Part shown: one piece after another, positions 18,401 to 26,263 of the stretch
How the letters are laid out: the number at the start of each line of letters is the position of its first letter
Numbering within the stretch: position 1 is the stretch's first letter
Source: Flavobacterium sp. 1
Lineage (GTDB): Bacteria; Bacteroidota; Bacteroidia; Flavobacteriales; Flavobacteriaceae
DNA: 64,000 nucleotides
Direction: 5' to 3'
NCBI RefSeq assembly: GCF_002797935.1
Contig: NZ_PGER01000001.1
Coordinates: 1,860,001-1,924,000 of the forward strand
Program-made: the position numbers and the translations under genes
Notes under the pieces: generated by a model
The model's database searches: none
Told to the model about the DNA's origin: nothing
What the model saw: the letters and a program-made list of their open reading frames with translations, nothing else

Positions 18401-19741
18401 TTACTGAATATTGTATTCGTCCAATTTTCGGTAAAGCGTTGCAACACCTATTTCAAGTAAACGTGCTGCTTCGGCTTTATTCCCTTTGGTATAGTTCAAT
18501 ACTTTTTGAATATGCAGTTTTTCAATACTTTGCATCGAAAACGCCGATAATGTTTTCTTTGAATGGTCAATCTGGTGTTGAATTTCATAAGGCAAAACAT
18601 CTTGGGTCAAAACATCGTCATTCACTAGGATAACAGAACGCTCAATTACGTTTTTCAATTCACGGACATTACCAGGCCAATGGTAAGTTTCCATTTTAGA
18701 CATAAAATCAGCATCGATGACCAATGTTTTCTTACTTCCTCTTAATGAAAATTTCTCTATAAAATAATAAGTTAAAGGTGCAATATCCTTTATTCTTTCA
18801 CGCAAAGGCGGAATTTTAATCTCAAAAATATTCAATCTAAAATACAAATCCGAACGAAAACGGTGTTCATCACTTTCTGTTTTTAAATCGCGATTTGTAG
18901 CAGCAATCAACCGAAAATTTGATTTCCTTGGAGTTGTATCGCCAATTTGAATATATTCATTCGTTTCTAAAACTCGCAGTAGTTTGGCCTGTAATTCTAA
19001 AGGCATTTCGCCTATTTCGTCCAAAAATAGAGTACCGCCATTAGCTTCTTCGATAAATCCTTTTTTGTCTTTTATAGCTCCTGTAAAAGCCCCTTGCTTG
19101 TGTCCAAAGAGTTCGCTCTCTAAAATTTCTTTGCTGAAAGTACTGCAGTTTAAAGCCACGAATGATTTTCCTGCTCGATTGCTGTTTTCGTGGATTGCTT
19201 GTGCAAAAACTTCTTTTCCAGTTCCGGTTTCACCAGTTAAAAGTACTGTTGAATCGGTTTTTGCTACTTTTTTGGACAAATCAATGACTTGCTCCAATCC
19301 TTTTGATTTCCCAATAATATTGTCAAAAGAATATTTGTCGGAAATTCGTTTTTCAAGTTGTTTTACTTTTTTTTGAAGCAGCACTTTTTCTAATGCTCTG
19401 TATAAAAGAGGAATGATTTTATCGTTATCATCGCCTTTGACAATATAATCGAAAGCACCGTTTTTCATTGCTTGAACTCCATCGGAAATTTTGCCAAAAG
19501 CAGTCAACAAAATAATTTCTGTAAGCGGAAAACTGGCTTTGATTTTTTGAAGAAAATCTACGCCATTGCCATCGGGAAGTATTACATCACAAAGTATCAC
19601 ATCAATATCATTCTGCTCCAATTTCTTAAAACCTGATTTTAAATCGGGAGCTTCAAAGACATCAAAACCTTCAGATTTTATGATTCGGGCAAGAAGATGG
19701 CGTAATTTTTCTTCGTCGTCAATAATGAGGATATTTTTCAA
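18401..19741 (-). CDS. sigma-54-dependent response regulator, NtrC family
   Basis: 446 residues. The receiver domain (1-120) has acidic DDE near 8-10, phospho-acceptor Asp52, Thr80 and Lys102. The AAA+ domain has Walker A GETGTGKE (170-177), the sigma-54 contact loop GAFTGA (217-222) and Walker B GGTLFLDE. The C-terminal Fis-type HTH contains KAEAARLLEIGVATLYRKL. It activates sigma-54 promoters after phosphorylation. Its nearest kinase is the kdp-linked one at 8065, and no OmpR-type KdpE is present, so it probably replaces KdpE. It converges with the kinase pseudogene. Confidence 0.93.
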   Translation of the reverse strand: MKNILIIDDEEKLRHLLARIIKSEGFDVFEAPDLKSGFKKLEQNDIDVILCDVILPDGNGVDFLQKIKASFPLTEIILLTAFGKISDGVQAMKNGAFDYIVKGDDNDKIIPLLYRALEKVLLQKKVKQLEKRISDKYSFDNIIGKSKGLEQVIDLSKKVAKTDSTVLLTGETGTGKEVFAQAIHENSNRAGKSFVALNCSTFSKEILESELFGHKQGAFTGAIKDKKGFIEEANGGTLFLDEIGEMPLELQAKLLRVLETNEYIQIGDTTPRKSNFRLIAATNRDLKTESDEHRFRSDLYFRLNIFEIKIPPLRERIKDIAPLTYYFIEKFSLRGSKKTLVIDADFMSKMETYHWPGNVRELKNVIERSVILVNDDVLTQDVLPYEIQHQIDHSKKTLSAFSMQSIEKLHIQKVLNYTKGNKAEAARLLEIGVATLYRKLDEYNIQ

Positions 19742-20304
19742 AATGGCTTTTTTGTCAAAAATTTAGATTACAAATTTAAATGTTTTAGCACTGCAAATAA
19801 AGTTTTACAATATTAATCTATTTAATCAATTAATATAATTAATCTTTTCAGATTAGTTCAAGATTTGTGATCGGTTGATTAGACATGCTAACAAAAAGCG
19901 AACAGCCAGTTAAGAGAAATTAAAATTTATAGGTTGCTTTTTTTCTTCAATAACGAATGATAAAGCACAGGTAATTTCAAGAGTTTAACATATAAGTTTT
20001 AAAAAAAATAAGGAATTCGAACTGCAAACTCAACAAACATAAGGAGTTATTGATCAATCAAATCTCTCGATAATTTTGTCAAACCATAAAAAAGCCTGTA
20101 CAGCCAAAGGCTTACAGACTTTTACAATATACCCGTGAAACCTTATAGGACAAAATTTGAAACTTTTAACGGAATGCTTTTGATTGATTATGATAGTAAT
20201 AAATTAGAACTTAAAAATGAAAGTTCGATTTTCATTAGAACCACTAAGTAAAACTTCAGAGAAATTTCGATATTTTTTCATTCGATTTCTTTAGCTTGTT
20301 TGTA
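19742..20304. other. intergenic region, no gene recognised
   Basis: 563 AT-rich bases between the start of the NtrC-like gene and the end of the MNIO operon. A short imperfect hairpin (AAGCCT...AGGCTT, about 20094-20115) and a few 20-30 codon frames are present. None has coding character or recognisable homology. Confidence 0.5.
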
Positions 20305-21147
20305 TTAAACTTGAAAAAAATTAGCAGCTATCCAGCGTTCTTTCCAACTGCTCCACACTTGTTCAAATTGGACACCATTTTCTTTATAATGAATATGAAA
20401 CAGTTCTTTTGCTATAGCAATATCTTTTTCCTTTTTCAAAAAATTCAAAAAGTCATATTGCTCTTTATGCAGATCATAAACTGCTAATTTGAATTTGTGC
20501 CGCAAAACCACACAATAATTTTCGTTTTCAAAAGGTAAGCCAGGTTGTTTGCCATTTTTAAATTCGGAATAGTATTTTCGTACTGGAAACTGGAATTTAA
20601 ATAATTCGCATATCGGCACCAATTTCAGTTCCTCTTCTGGTGTACCCATCGTTGCCAATCGGTAATCTTCTTCCGCTTTCGCATCAAAAATAACACCAAT
20701 AGCATATTCAAATCGAGCCAGTTCAATCATAAAATCAATCCAATCTTCTTTGACTTCTTCTTCGGCATCAGGTCTATTATTTTCAAGATATTCTGCAAAA
20801 TGAGCTCCTAAAAAAGATAAGTTGTAATTATACGATGGTTTTGAAGCAAGATAATCATCAGCAAAGGCGCAAAAAATAGCCTCCCCCAAGGCATATTCTA
20901 ATGCGCCGAATTGCTGTGACATGCAATTTCGCAAACGCGCGATATAGCTTCGCTGGTAAATACCCAAATGTTCCTGAGCAGTAAGTTTTTCAGAATGACA
21001 AATTATGTCTTCGATTGAAGCTGCGTTTGATGCATTTGAAAGCAAATCATTAGGATTCACTCCTGTTTGCTGGTAAGGATCCAGCAAAAGCTGCTGCATC
21101 CACTGTTGAAAATCTTTCAATGGTATTTTTACCGTTTTCTGCATCAT
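20305..21147 (-). CDS. DUF2063/BufC-like partner protein of the MNIO enzyme
   Basis: 280 residues. The N-terminal part (about 10-125) matches the DUF2063 domain found next to DUF692 enzymes: FQQWMQQLLLDP, an IYQRSYIARLRNCMSQQFGALEYALG block, and FADDYLASKPSYNYNLSFLGAHFAEYL. The second half is an alpha/beta domain likely to bind the substrate peptide. Such partners (MbnC, TglI, BufC) deliver a peptide to the iron oxidase. It starts 6 bases after the MNIO stop, so the pair is translationally linked. The ATG at 21144 is an equally possible start. Confidence 0.85.
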   Translation of the reverse strand: MMQKTVKIPLKDFQQWMQQLLLDPYQQTGVNPNDLLSNASNAASIEDIICHSEKLTAQEHLGIYQRSYIARLRNCMSQQFGALEYALGEAIFCAFADDYLASKPSYNYNLSFLGAHFAEYLENNRPDAEEEVKEDWIDFMIELARFEYAIGVIFDAKAEEDYRLATMGTPEEELKLVPICELFKFQFPVRKYYSEFKNGKQPGLPFENENYCVVLRHKFKLAVYDLHKEQYDFLNFLKKEKDIAIAKELFHIHYKENGVQFEQVWSSWKERWIAANFFQV

Positions 21148-21153
21148 TGATAC

Positions 21154-22068
21154 TTATAAAAATTGATTCATCGCAACAATATTCAATGGATTTGAAATTT
21201 GTTCTATATCAACAGACAGAACTTCATTTTCAATTCCAATAAATGCTGCATCCATATATTGTTTTGATTTAAGCAATTCGGAATGATACACCTCAAAGGC
21301 TGGAATATTACCATCCCACTCCAATAAAACTGATGCTTCGCCTGACAATTGATATGCTAATTGAAACAATTTCCATACTTGATTAGTCACTTCCCTATCG
21401 TGTGTATCTATAATATAATTACCACAATTTTGATGACCTGCCAAGTGCATCTGCACTACTTTATCATGTGGAATTCCGTAGATATATTCCACAGGATCAA
21501 AATCATTATTAAAAGAAGATACATACACATTGTTTACATCCAAGAGTAATCCGCAACCTGTTTCTTCGGTCATAATTCGTAAAAACTCCCATTCCGGAAG
21601 AGTAGAATTATTAAAAGAGGCATAGGTACTTGGATTCTCTACAATCAGTGGCCGTTCTAAATAATCCTGAACCTGCCTGATTCGATTACAAACATGTTTT
21701 AATGATTCATCATTTAGCGGAAGCGGTAATAAATCGTGCGAATTGGTTGTTAAAACCCCTGTCCAGCACAAATGATCGCTAATCCAAGCTGGTTTTACTT
21801 CGGCTGCCAGTTGTTTTAAACTCTTTAAGTAATCAAAATTTAATGGATCGGTACTTCCAATAGACATCGATACCCCATGCATTACCACGGGATATTGTTC
21901 TGCTATCTGATGTAAAATATATCTTGGACGTCCATGTGAATCCATAAAATTTTCAGAAATTACCTCAAACCAATCTACTTCAGGCTTATTTTGAAGTATA
22001 TGCTCAAAATGCTGACTTCTTAAACCTAAACCCAACCCTAAATTGGGTAATCCAAGTCTAATTGCCAT
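21154..22068 (-). CDS. DUF692 multinuclear non-heme iron oxidase (MNIO, BufB/MbnB-like)
   Basis: 304 residues from ATG 22066-22068, which begins the family-typical GLPNLGLGLGLR; an in-frame ATG at 22116 lies inside the upstream gene. A TIM barrel is expected. The metal ligands expected for the family are present: His64 (VMHGVS), Asp98-His99 (ISDHL), Glu144-Asn145, Asp177/Asn179-180, His208 and His212 (QMHLAGH), Asp221/His223, Glu250 and Asp252 (LLEWDG). MNIOs oxidise cysteines or other residues in ribosomal peptides. The gene overlaps the 3' end of the cysteine-rich gene by 11 bases, which makes that protein the likely substrate. Confidence 0.92.
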   Translation of the reverse strand: MAIRLGLPNLGLGLGLRSQHFEHILQNKPEVDWFEVISENFMDSHGRPRYILHQIAEQYPVVMHGVSMSIGSTDPLNFDYLKSLKQLAAEVKPAWISDHLCWTGVLTTNSHDLLPLPLNDESLKHVCNRIRQVQDYLERPLIVENPSTYASFNNSTLPEWEFLRIMTEETGCGLLLDVNNVYVSSFNNDFDPVEYIYGIPHDKVVQMHLAGHQNCGNYIIDTHDREVTNQVWKLFQLAYQLSGEASVLLEWDGNIPAFEVYHSELLKSKQYMDAAFIGIENEVLSVDIEQISNPLNIVAMNQFL

Positions 22069-22645
22069 CCTTTTTCGAACAACAATTTGAAATAGTCTCA
22101 GGCAGTTTTTTTGCACTCTCTTCCTCCATCTTCAAAACTCTTAGGTCGGCAGCAGTCTTTCTATCGGCAGGATTGTTTATGTAGGAACAAGATCTTGAAC
22201 CACTTTGTCCACAAGAAGAATAATCTTTACCTGTAGTGCCGCGAACTGTGTTTACATATTCATCGCTTGGTCCGTATTGTTGTGGAGCCACGCCAAATGA
22301 TTCACCACTTGCTTTCCTTTTTTCTTCGAAACGTACTCTTGCCAATTGCCAAACACTAAGTCCTTTATTAGGTCCTTGTGCCAAAAAACGAGAAGACAAA
22401 ATAGGCACACCACAACTTCCTTGATAACGGCATTCATTTTCGCCTGGATGGCAAAGTTCTTCGGTAGTTCCAAAAATTCCACAGCCTCCTTGTCCTTTGC
22501 AGGCATTTAAAGTGTGGCAGGGATGACCAACAGCTGTTGAACAATCTCCTTTTCCGGCACAATCATTATTGCCTGAATATCCCGCATTCTTGCATGAATT
22601 AAGCCCCATGCATACATGAAGCTCTCTTGTTACTAATTCTGACAT
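22058..22645 (-). CDS. cysteine-rich protein, putative MNIO substrate
   Basis: 195 residues with 14 cysteines. Ten lie in residues 12-78 with a repeated C-x5-C spacing (12/18, 29/35, 43/49/55, 72/78), surrounded by Gly, Asn and Lys: CMGLNSC, CAGKGDC, CHTLNAC, CRYQGSC. A cysteine-free charged linker follows (79-144), then Cys145, Cys153 and a terminal Cys188-Cys189. No signal peptide is visible, unlike secreted bufferins. The pattern and the overlap with the MNIO gene suggest a ribosomally made substrate whose cysteines are modified. It could instead be a cytosolic metal-binding protein. Confidence 0.75.
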   Translation of the reverse strand: MSELVTRELHVCMGLNSCKNAGYSGNNDCAGKGDCSTAVGHPCHTLNACKGQGGCGIFGTTEELCHPGENECRYQGSCGVPILSSRFLAQGPNKGLSVWQLARVRFEEKRKASGESFGVAPQQYGPSDEYVNTVRGTTGKDYSSCGQSGSRSCSYINNPADRKTAADLRVLKMEEESAKKLPETISNCCSKKDGN

Positions 22646-22660
22646 ATTTTTTAATTTTTA

Positions 22661-24175
22661 TTAATGATGGTGTGTATAAGGTGTACCTGGTACTTTTGGC
22701 ATATCGGCTACAATACTGTGATCCATTCCTACGTCTGGTAAAGACGGAAAATAATTTTCGCTTTTTATTGCCCAACCCCAATTGCCAGGATCTGCTTTAG
22801 CCAATTGATCGACCAGATTCATAATTTGCGCTTTAGGTCTTAAGAAACTATTTTCGAACGAAAAAGGTTCAAATGTTAAAGCTCCTTTGTAAGCACGATT
22901 CCCTTTGGTATAGGTATAGTAATTTATCTGATTTCCTACACCACTCAAAAGCCAAATCATCGATTTATGAATACCGTACAGGAACAAATCGTATTGCGTA
23001 CTTTCGTCTTTATAATAACAGGTTTCAATCATTAAAAGGATATAGGCAAAAACCGCATTACCTAATTCTGAACAAAGCGCTAGTGTTTCATTACCCGAAG
23101 CTCTATAATCTGCTATTGTTGGATTGGCATCGGTATCATACACGAAGTAGCTGAAAAAATCATCTAAGCCCTGAATATTGCTAAACTTTTCCTGATAATG
23201 GCCACCAAGACTATACGCTTCGAGGAATTTGGCAAAGTGTGCCACTTCTTTTCCTGTATCATCATAATCTCCTTCCCAAAACGTAACCTTGCCATCAATG
23301 ACTTCCATTGGTACAGGCATTTTATTTTCTCCCCAAATCAGAGTATGCTGTTTCTCCTTGCTTCTTCCCTCTCCTTGTTCTACAATTCGTTCCAAAGCCT
23401 CAACTGCCGAATAAGCGTCGTACACCCCAACTAGTTCACCACTATCATTGCCATTTGCAAATTGAGGATTGTGCTCTCTGTCATAATGTACGGTATTCAT
23501 CGAATTTTGAGAATAAAATGGTCTTGGACGTTCTGGATTATCTGGAGGGAGCAATTGTGGCCTATAATTATACGGACCAGGGAAATCCTCTTTTACACAC
23601 TCAATAATCATTTGATACAAACGCCCAATGGTTTGATAATCAATTGTGTTTAGCAATTGTTTCTCTGCATAAGGATCTACAAACGGTTCAGGACTTTCTA
23701 TTTGCAAAAAAGTAGTCAGTTGATTCAACGATAATTTTGCCGCATTAATTTGAAATTCAGGAATATGTCCGTCTAATTGTGTTGGAAATGACAGTCCTTT
23801 TCCAATCCCCATAAGATCCGGCTCAGTCTGACAAACCGCTTGTTTTACATTGCATGCAAGAGCCAGATGCAGCATTTCTTCGATAACAACGCTCATAATT
23901 AAAGCAGCCGATTTATTCGAATAAACCAATATATCCAGTTTCAGTTCTTGCGCCAATTCTTCAATTTCAGCAGCAGTACGTTCTCCCGATTCTGAAAGCT
24001 GCCCATGGATTTTAGCGTACAATTTATCTTGATCCTGCGCTCTGTTTATCGAATAATAAGTAGATAAATACGTTGGAATAGTAGCAAGCTCCAACGCAAT
24101 TGCCTGTTGCATTACCTCTTTGATATTCTCTTTTGTTACCGCATTCGAAAGTGTAAAAAGTTTTTTGGTTTTCAT
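22661..24175 (-). CDS. VioB-type ferritin-like protein (iminophenyl-pyruvate dimer synthase-like)
   Basis: 504 residues. The first 200 match the ferritin-like domain found in VioB/RebD: ALELATIPTYLSTYYSI with Glu29, then a second helix with Glu99-Glu100-x-x-His103 (EEMLHLALACNV). These are plausible metal ligands. VioB and RebD couple two oxidised amino acids, whereas many relatives have unknown activity. It lacks the large N-terminal half of full VioB (about 1000 residues). It lies between the amino-acid oxidase gene and the Cys-rich gene. The natural C-terminus ends in three histidines. Confidence 0.8.
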   Translation of the reverse strand: MKTKKLFTLSNAVTKENIKEVMQQAIALELATIPTYLSTYYSINRAQDQDKLYAKIHGQLSESGERTAAEIEELAQELKLDILVYSNKSAALIMSVVIEEMLHLALACNVKQAVCQTEPDLMGIGKGLSFPTQLDGHIPEFQINAAKLSLNQLTTFLQIESPEPFVDPYAEKQLLNTIDYQTIGRLYQMIIECVKEDFPGPYNYRPQLLPPDNPERPRPFYSQNSMNTVHYDREHNPQFANGNDSGELVGVYDAYSAVEALERIVEQGEGRSKEKQHTLIWGENKMPVPMEVIDGKVTFWEGDYDDTGKEVAHFAKFLEAYSLGGHYQEKFSNIQGLDDFFSYFVYDTDANPTIADYRASGNETLALCSELGNAVFAYILLMIETCYYKDESTQYDLFLYGIHKSMIWLLSGVGNQINYYTYTKGNRAYKGALTFEPFSFENSFLRPKAQIMNLVDQLAKADPGNWGWAIKSENYFPSLPDVGMDHSIVADMPKVPGTPYTHHH

Positions 24176-24222
24176 GTGTTAGATTATTATCATTTTGAAT
24201 TACTCCCAACGGGCTAAATAAA

Positions 24223-26217
24223 TTACTTCGGACAAATAAATGGGTAATATTTTTCATCTATAATGGGTTCGATACCAAAAAAGTCATTCAGAACAGATTC
24301 GGCAGTACAAAAAGCACCTTCTACCCACGCCTGATCATTTGAATACGTTTCCCCAACTATAAAAATTTCGCAATCTGTTTTTGGAACAAGTTGTGATGGC
24401 TTTCTAATTTTTTGTTGCACATCGCCTAAATTATAGTGTGATTTATAAGCGTGATAACCTGCATTAAAAGGAGGAAGCGACCAGTCCATATACCTCGTTT
24501 CTAAAGGTTCAGGTACATAAGAATAATCGGCTTGTGGGCCAAAATGAAGTGACGCCAATTGCGAACGAAGCATTTTTACCATTACAGGCGTGGCTTCTCT
24601 TGGTCCTTCGAGTGGCTGGCAATCTCTGGACTCTGGGATTTTGCGTGTTGTTTTTGGACCAAGCTCTAAAGCTTTCCAAAATGTTGCGTATTGAATATCA
24701 TCATAACTGGCAAGAATACCATATACTTTATCCCCTTTTTCATTTCTGGCATTATCACCAAAATAGACTACTTGTCGGATAGGCATATCTGTAATACTTG
24801 GTCCAATGGTATCTAATTCGGCAATAGTTGAGATTTGTTTTTCTTCTTTAAAAGTTAAACGCTCTTGAATTGCGTTTTCTACAGCAGCTATAAAACTGGC
24901 TTTATCATTAAAGGTATTAGCTATAATAACCGGATTTTTTGCCTTTTCTATTTCTTTGAGATATTTAGATGGAAAATTTTCTTTTTTTAATTTAGCTATT
25001 CCTTCTTGTGTTAAGAAGTAACTTGTTAGCTTAGCAGGATAAGCTGGACTTCCATCCAGGGTTTCTCTCCACCACGGAGTCTTGAAAAACATACCTACTT
25101 TGTATGAAGGTTCCATAAGTACAGACTCTAAATAAAGCTGCACTTTTTCGTGGTTTAACACATCAAAACCTTCTTTGTCGCTATATCTGGATGCTTGTGC
25201 CACTAATTCTATGGCCGCTCTTGGCATGGCAAGAAATGCTGCATGACATGTTTTACTTTCTGCAAGCGTATCAGGAGCATGGCGTGTTGCTGTTGTAAAA
25301 AGTATTTCTGCCTTGGTATGCAAAATGGAACGCAACCGGGTATTTGGAAAATAATTCAGCGTGATTCCTTTTTCTTTTGCCAATCTTTCAACTTCTTCAA
25401 ATAAGCTGTCAAATAAGCTGGAATATCCTTTTATTAAAGTTTTGTATTCCGTTCCCGGAAGAAACTCATCATTGACATTAAACGACTGGGCACTATTGCT
25501 GTTTACTACGTTTGAACTATAGCCATTACCGTCGGATAAATAACTAAATCCTTCTTGTCCAAGTATATCGTAGCCTAGATTCCAATACCCAATCTCCTTT
25601 AGCAAGTCTCCTTTTTTAAAGATAGAACTGTCAGGCATTTCAATATTGATTTTCCCTTCTTCATAAAATTTGCACCATTCTCTTCGGGTGGTTGGCCCTT
25701 TTGTTGCTGTGATTGCTACAGATTGTATGGTTGTAAAACCATCATCTGGCGGAGCATCCTCAGCATAATTGTTTGCGAAATATGGTGCAGGCTGGTTAGA
25801 AGTAATATCTGAGATGTACATGTTTTTAGAACGCAAAGACATTAATGGATCTCCGGATTCATTAAATGGAATTGAATCTTTCTTTAGATCCAGTTTTTCT
25901 ATTGCTTTAGTCACTAAACGATGCCCTGGTCCCTTAGGAGTGCCATCCCAATACAAATATCTCATACCGCCCAATTCCAAATACGAATTGTCTTTATCGT
26001 TTTTATAATGCCAGGTACAAACACGTGCGCCTGGTTCTCTGGTGCCTGGGTTTTTTTTAGAAAAATCATATTTACCCCAGTCGTAAAGTTCCAGCACGTC
26101 ACCTTTAACAAGCATTTTTTCATTTTTTTCCTGTTTGGATTTTCCTTCAAGCAATCTCCAGGCAGTATAGAGTCCGGCTGCACCTGCTCCAAAAATAGAA
26201 TACGTTTTCTTAGTCAT
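24223..26217 (-). CDS. FAD-dependent amino-acid/amine oxidase
   Basis: 664 residues. An N-terminal Rossmann motif GAGAAGLYTAW (10-20) is followed by an FAD and substrate region with ARVCTWHY and ELGGMRYLYWDG typical of L-amino-acid oxidases. The C-terminal flavin motif includes EIFIVGETYSNDQAWVEGA. The family oxidises an amino acid to the imino or 2-oxo acid with H2O2 release, the step VioA or RebO performs before VioB or RebD. Its location directly upstream of the VioB-like gene (47-base gap) fits the same order of reactions. The substrate amino acid cannot be read from sequence. No signal peptide, so it is cytosolic. Confidence 0.88.
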   Translation of the reverse strand: MTKKTYSIFGAGAAGLYTAWRLLEGKSKQEKNEKMLVKGDVLELYDWGKYDFSKKNPGTREPGARVCTWHYKNDKDNSYLELGGMRYLYWDGTPKGPGHRLVTKAIEKLDLKKDSIPFNESGDPLMSLRSKNMYISDITSNQPAPYFANNYAEDAPPDDGFTTIQSVAITATKGPTTRREWCKFYEEGKINIEMPDSSIFKKGDLLKEIGYWNLGYDILGQEGFSYLSDGNGYSSNVVNSNSAQSFNVNDEFLPGTEYKTLIKGYSSLFDSLFEEVERLAKEKGITLNYFPNTRLRSILHTKAEILFTTATRHAPDTLAESKTCHAAFLAMPRAAIELVAQASRYSDKEGFDVLNHEKVQLYLESVLMEPSYKVGMFFKTPWWRETLDGSPAYPAKLTSYFLTQEGIAKLKKENFPSKYLKEIEKAKNPVIIANTFNDKASFIAAVENAIQERLTFKEEKQISTIAELDTIGPSITDMPIRQVVYFGDNARNEKGDKVYGILASYDDIQYATFWKALELGPKTTRKIPESRDCQPLEGPREATPVMVKMLRSQLASLHFGPQADYSYVPEPLETRYMDWSLPPFNAGYHAYKSHYNLGDVQQKIRKPSQLVPKTDCEIFIVGETYSNDQAWVEGAFCTAESVLNDFFGIEPIIDEKYYPFICPK

Positions 26218-26263
26218 GATTGTATGTTTTTAAAATTTTTATTCGGTTTTTTATTGGTAACAT

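Noticed and set aside
8065..19741. A KdpE gene in the kdp locus
   Set aside because: No OmpR-type winged-helix regulator is encoded here; the only response regulator has an AAA+ sigma-54 domain and a Fis HTH.
20094..20115. Hairpin AAGCCT/AGGCTT in the gap between the NtrC-like gene and the MNIO operon
   Set aside because: Six-base stem with a ten-base loop and no T-run; too weak to call a terminator.
20174..20251. Short plus-strand frame of about 25 codons before the MNIO operon end
   Set aside because: Too short, no recognisable motif and no supporting context.
22661..22669. C-terminal His-His-His of the VioB-like protein as a sign of an engineered tag
   Set aside because: Only three histidines, in a native operon context with normal flanking sequence; this is natural.
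24135..24175. Possible upstream overlap of the VioB-like gene with the amine oxidase gene
   Set aside because: The ATG at 24175 is clear and lies 47 bases after the oxidase stop; no overlap is needed.
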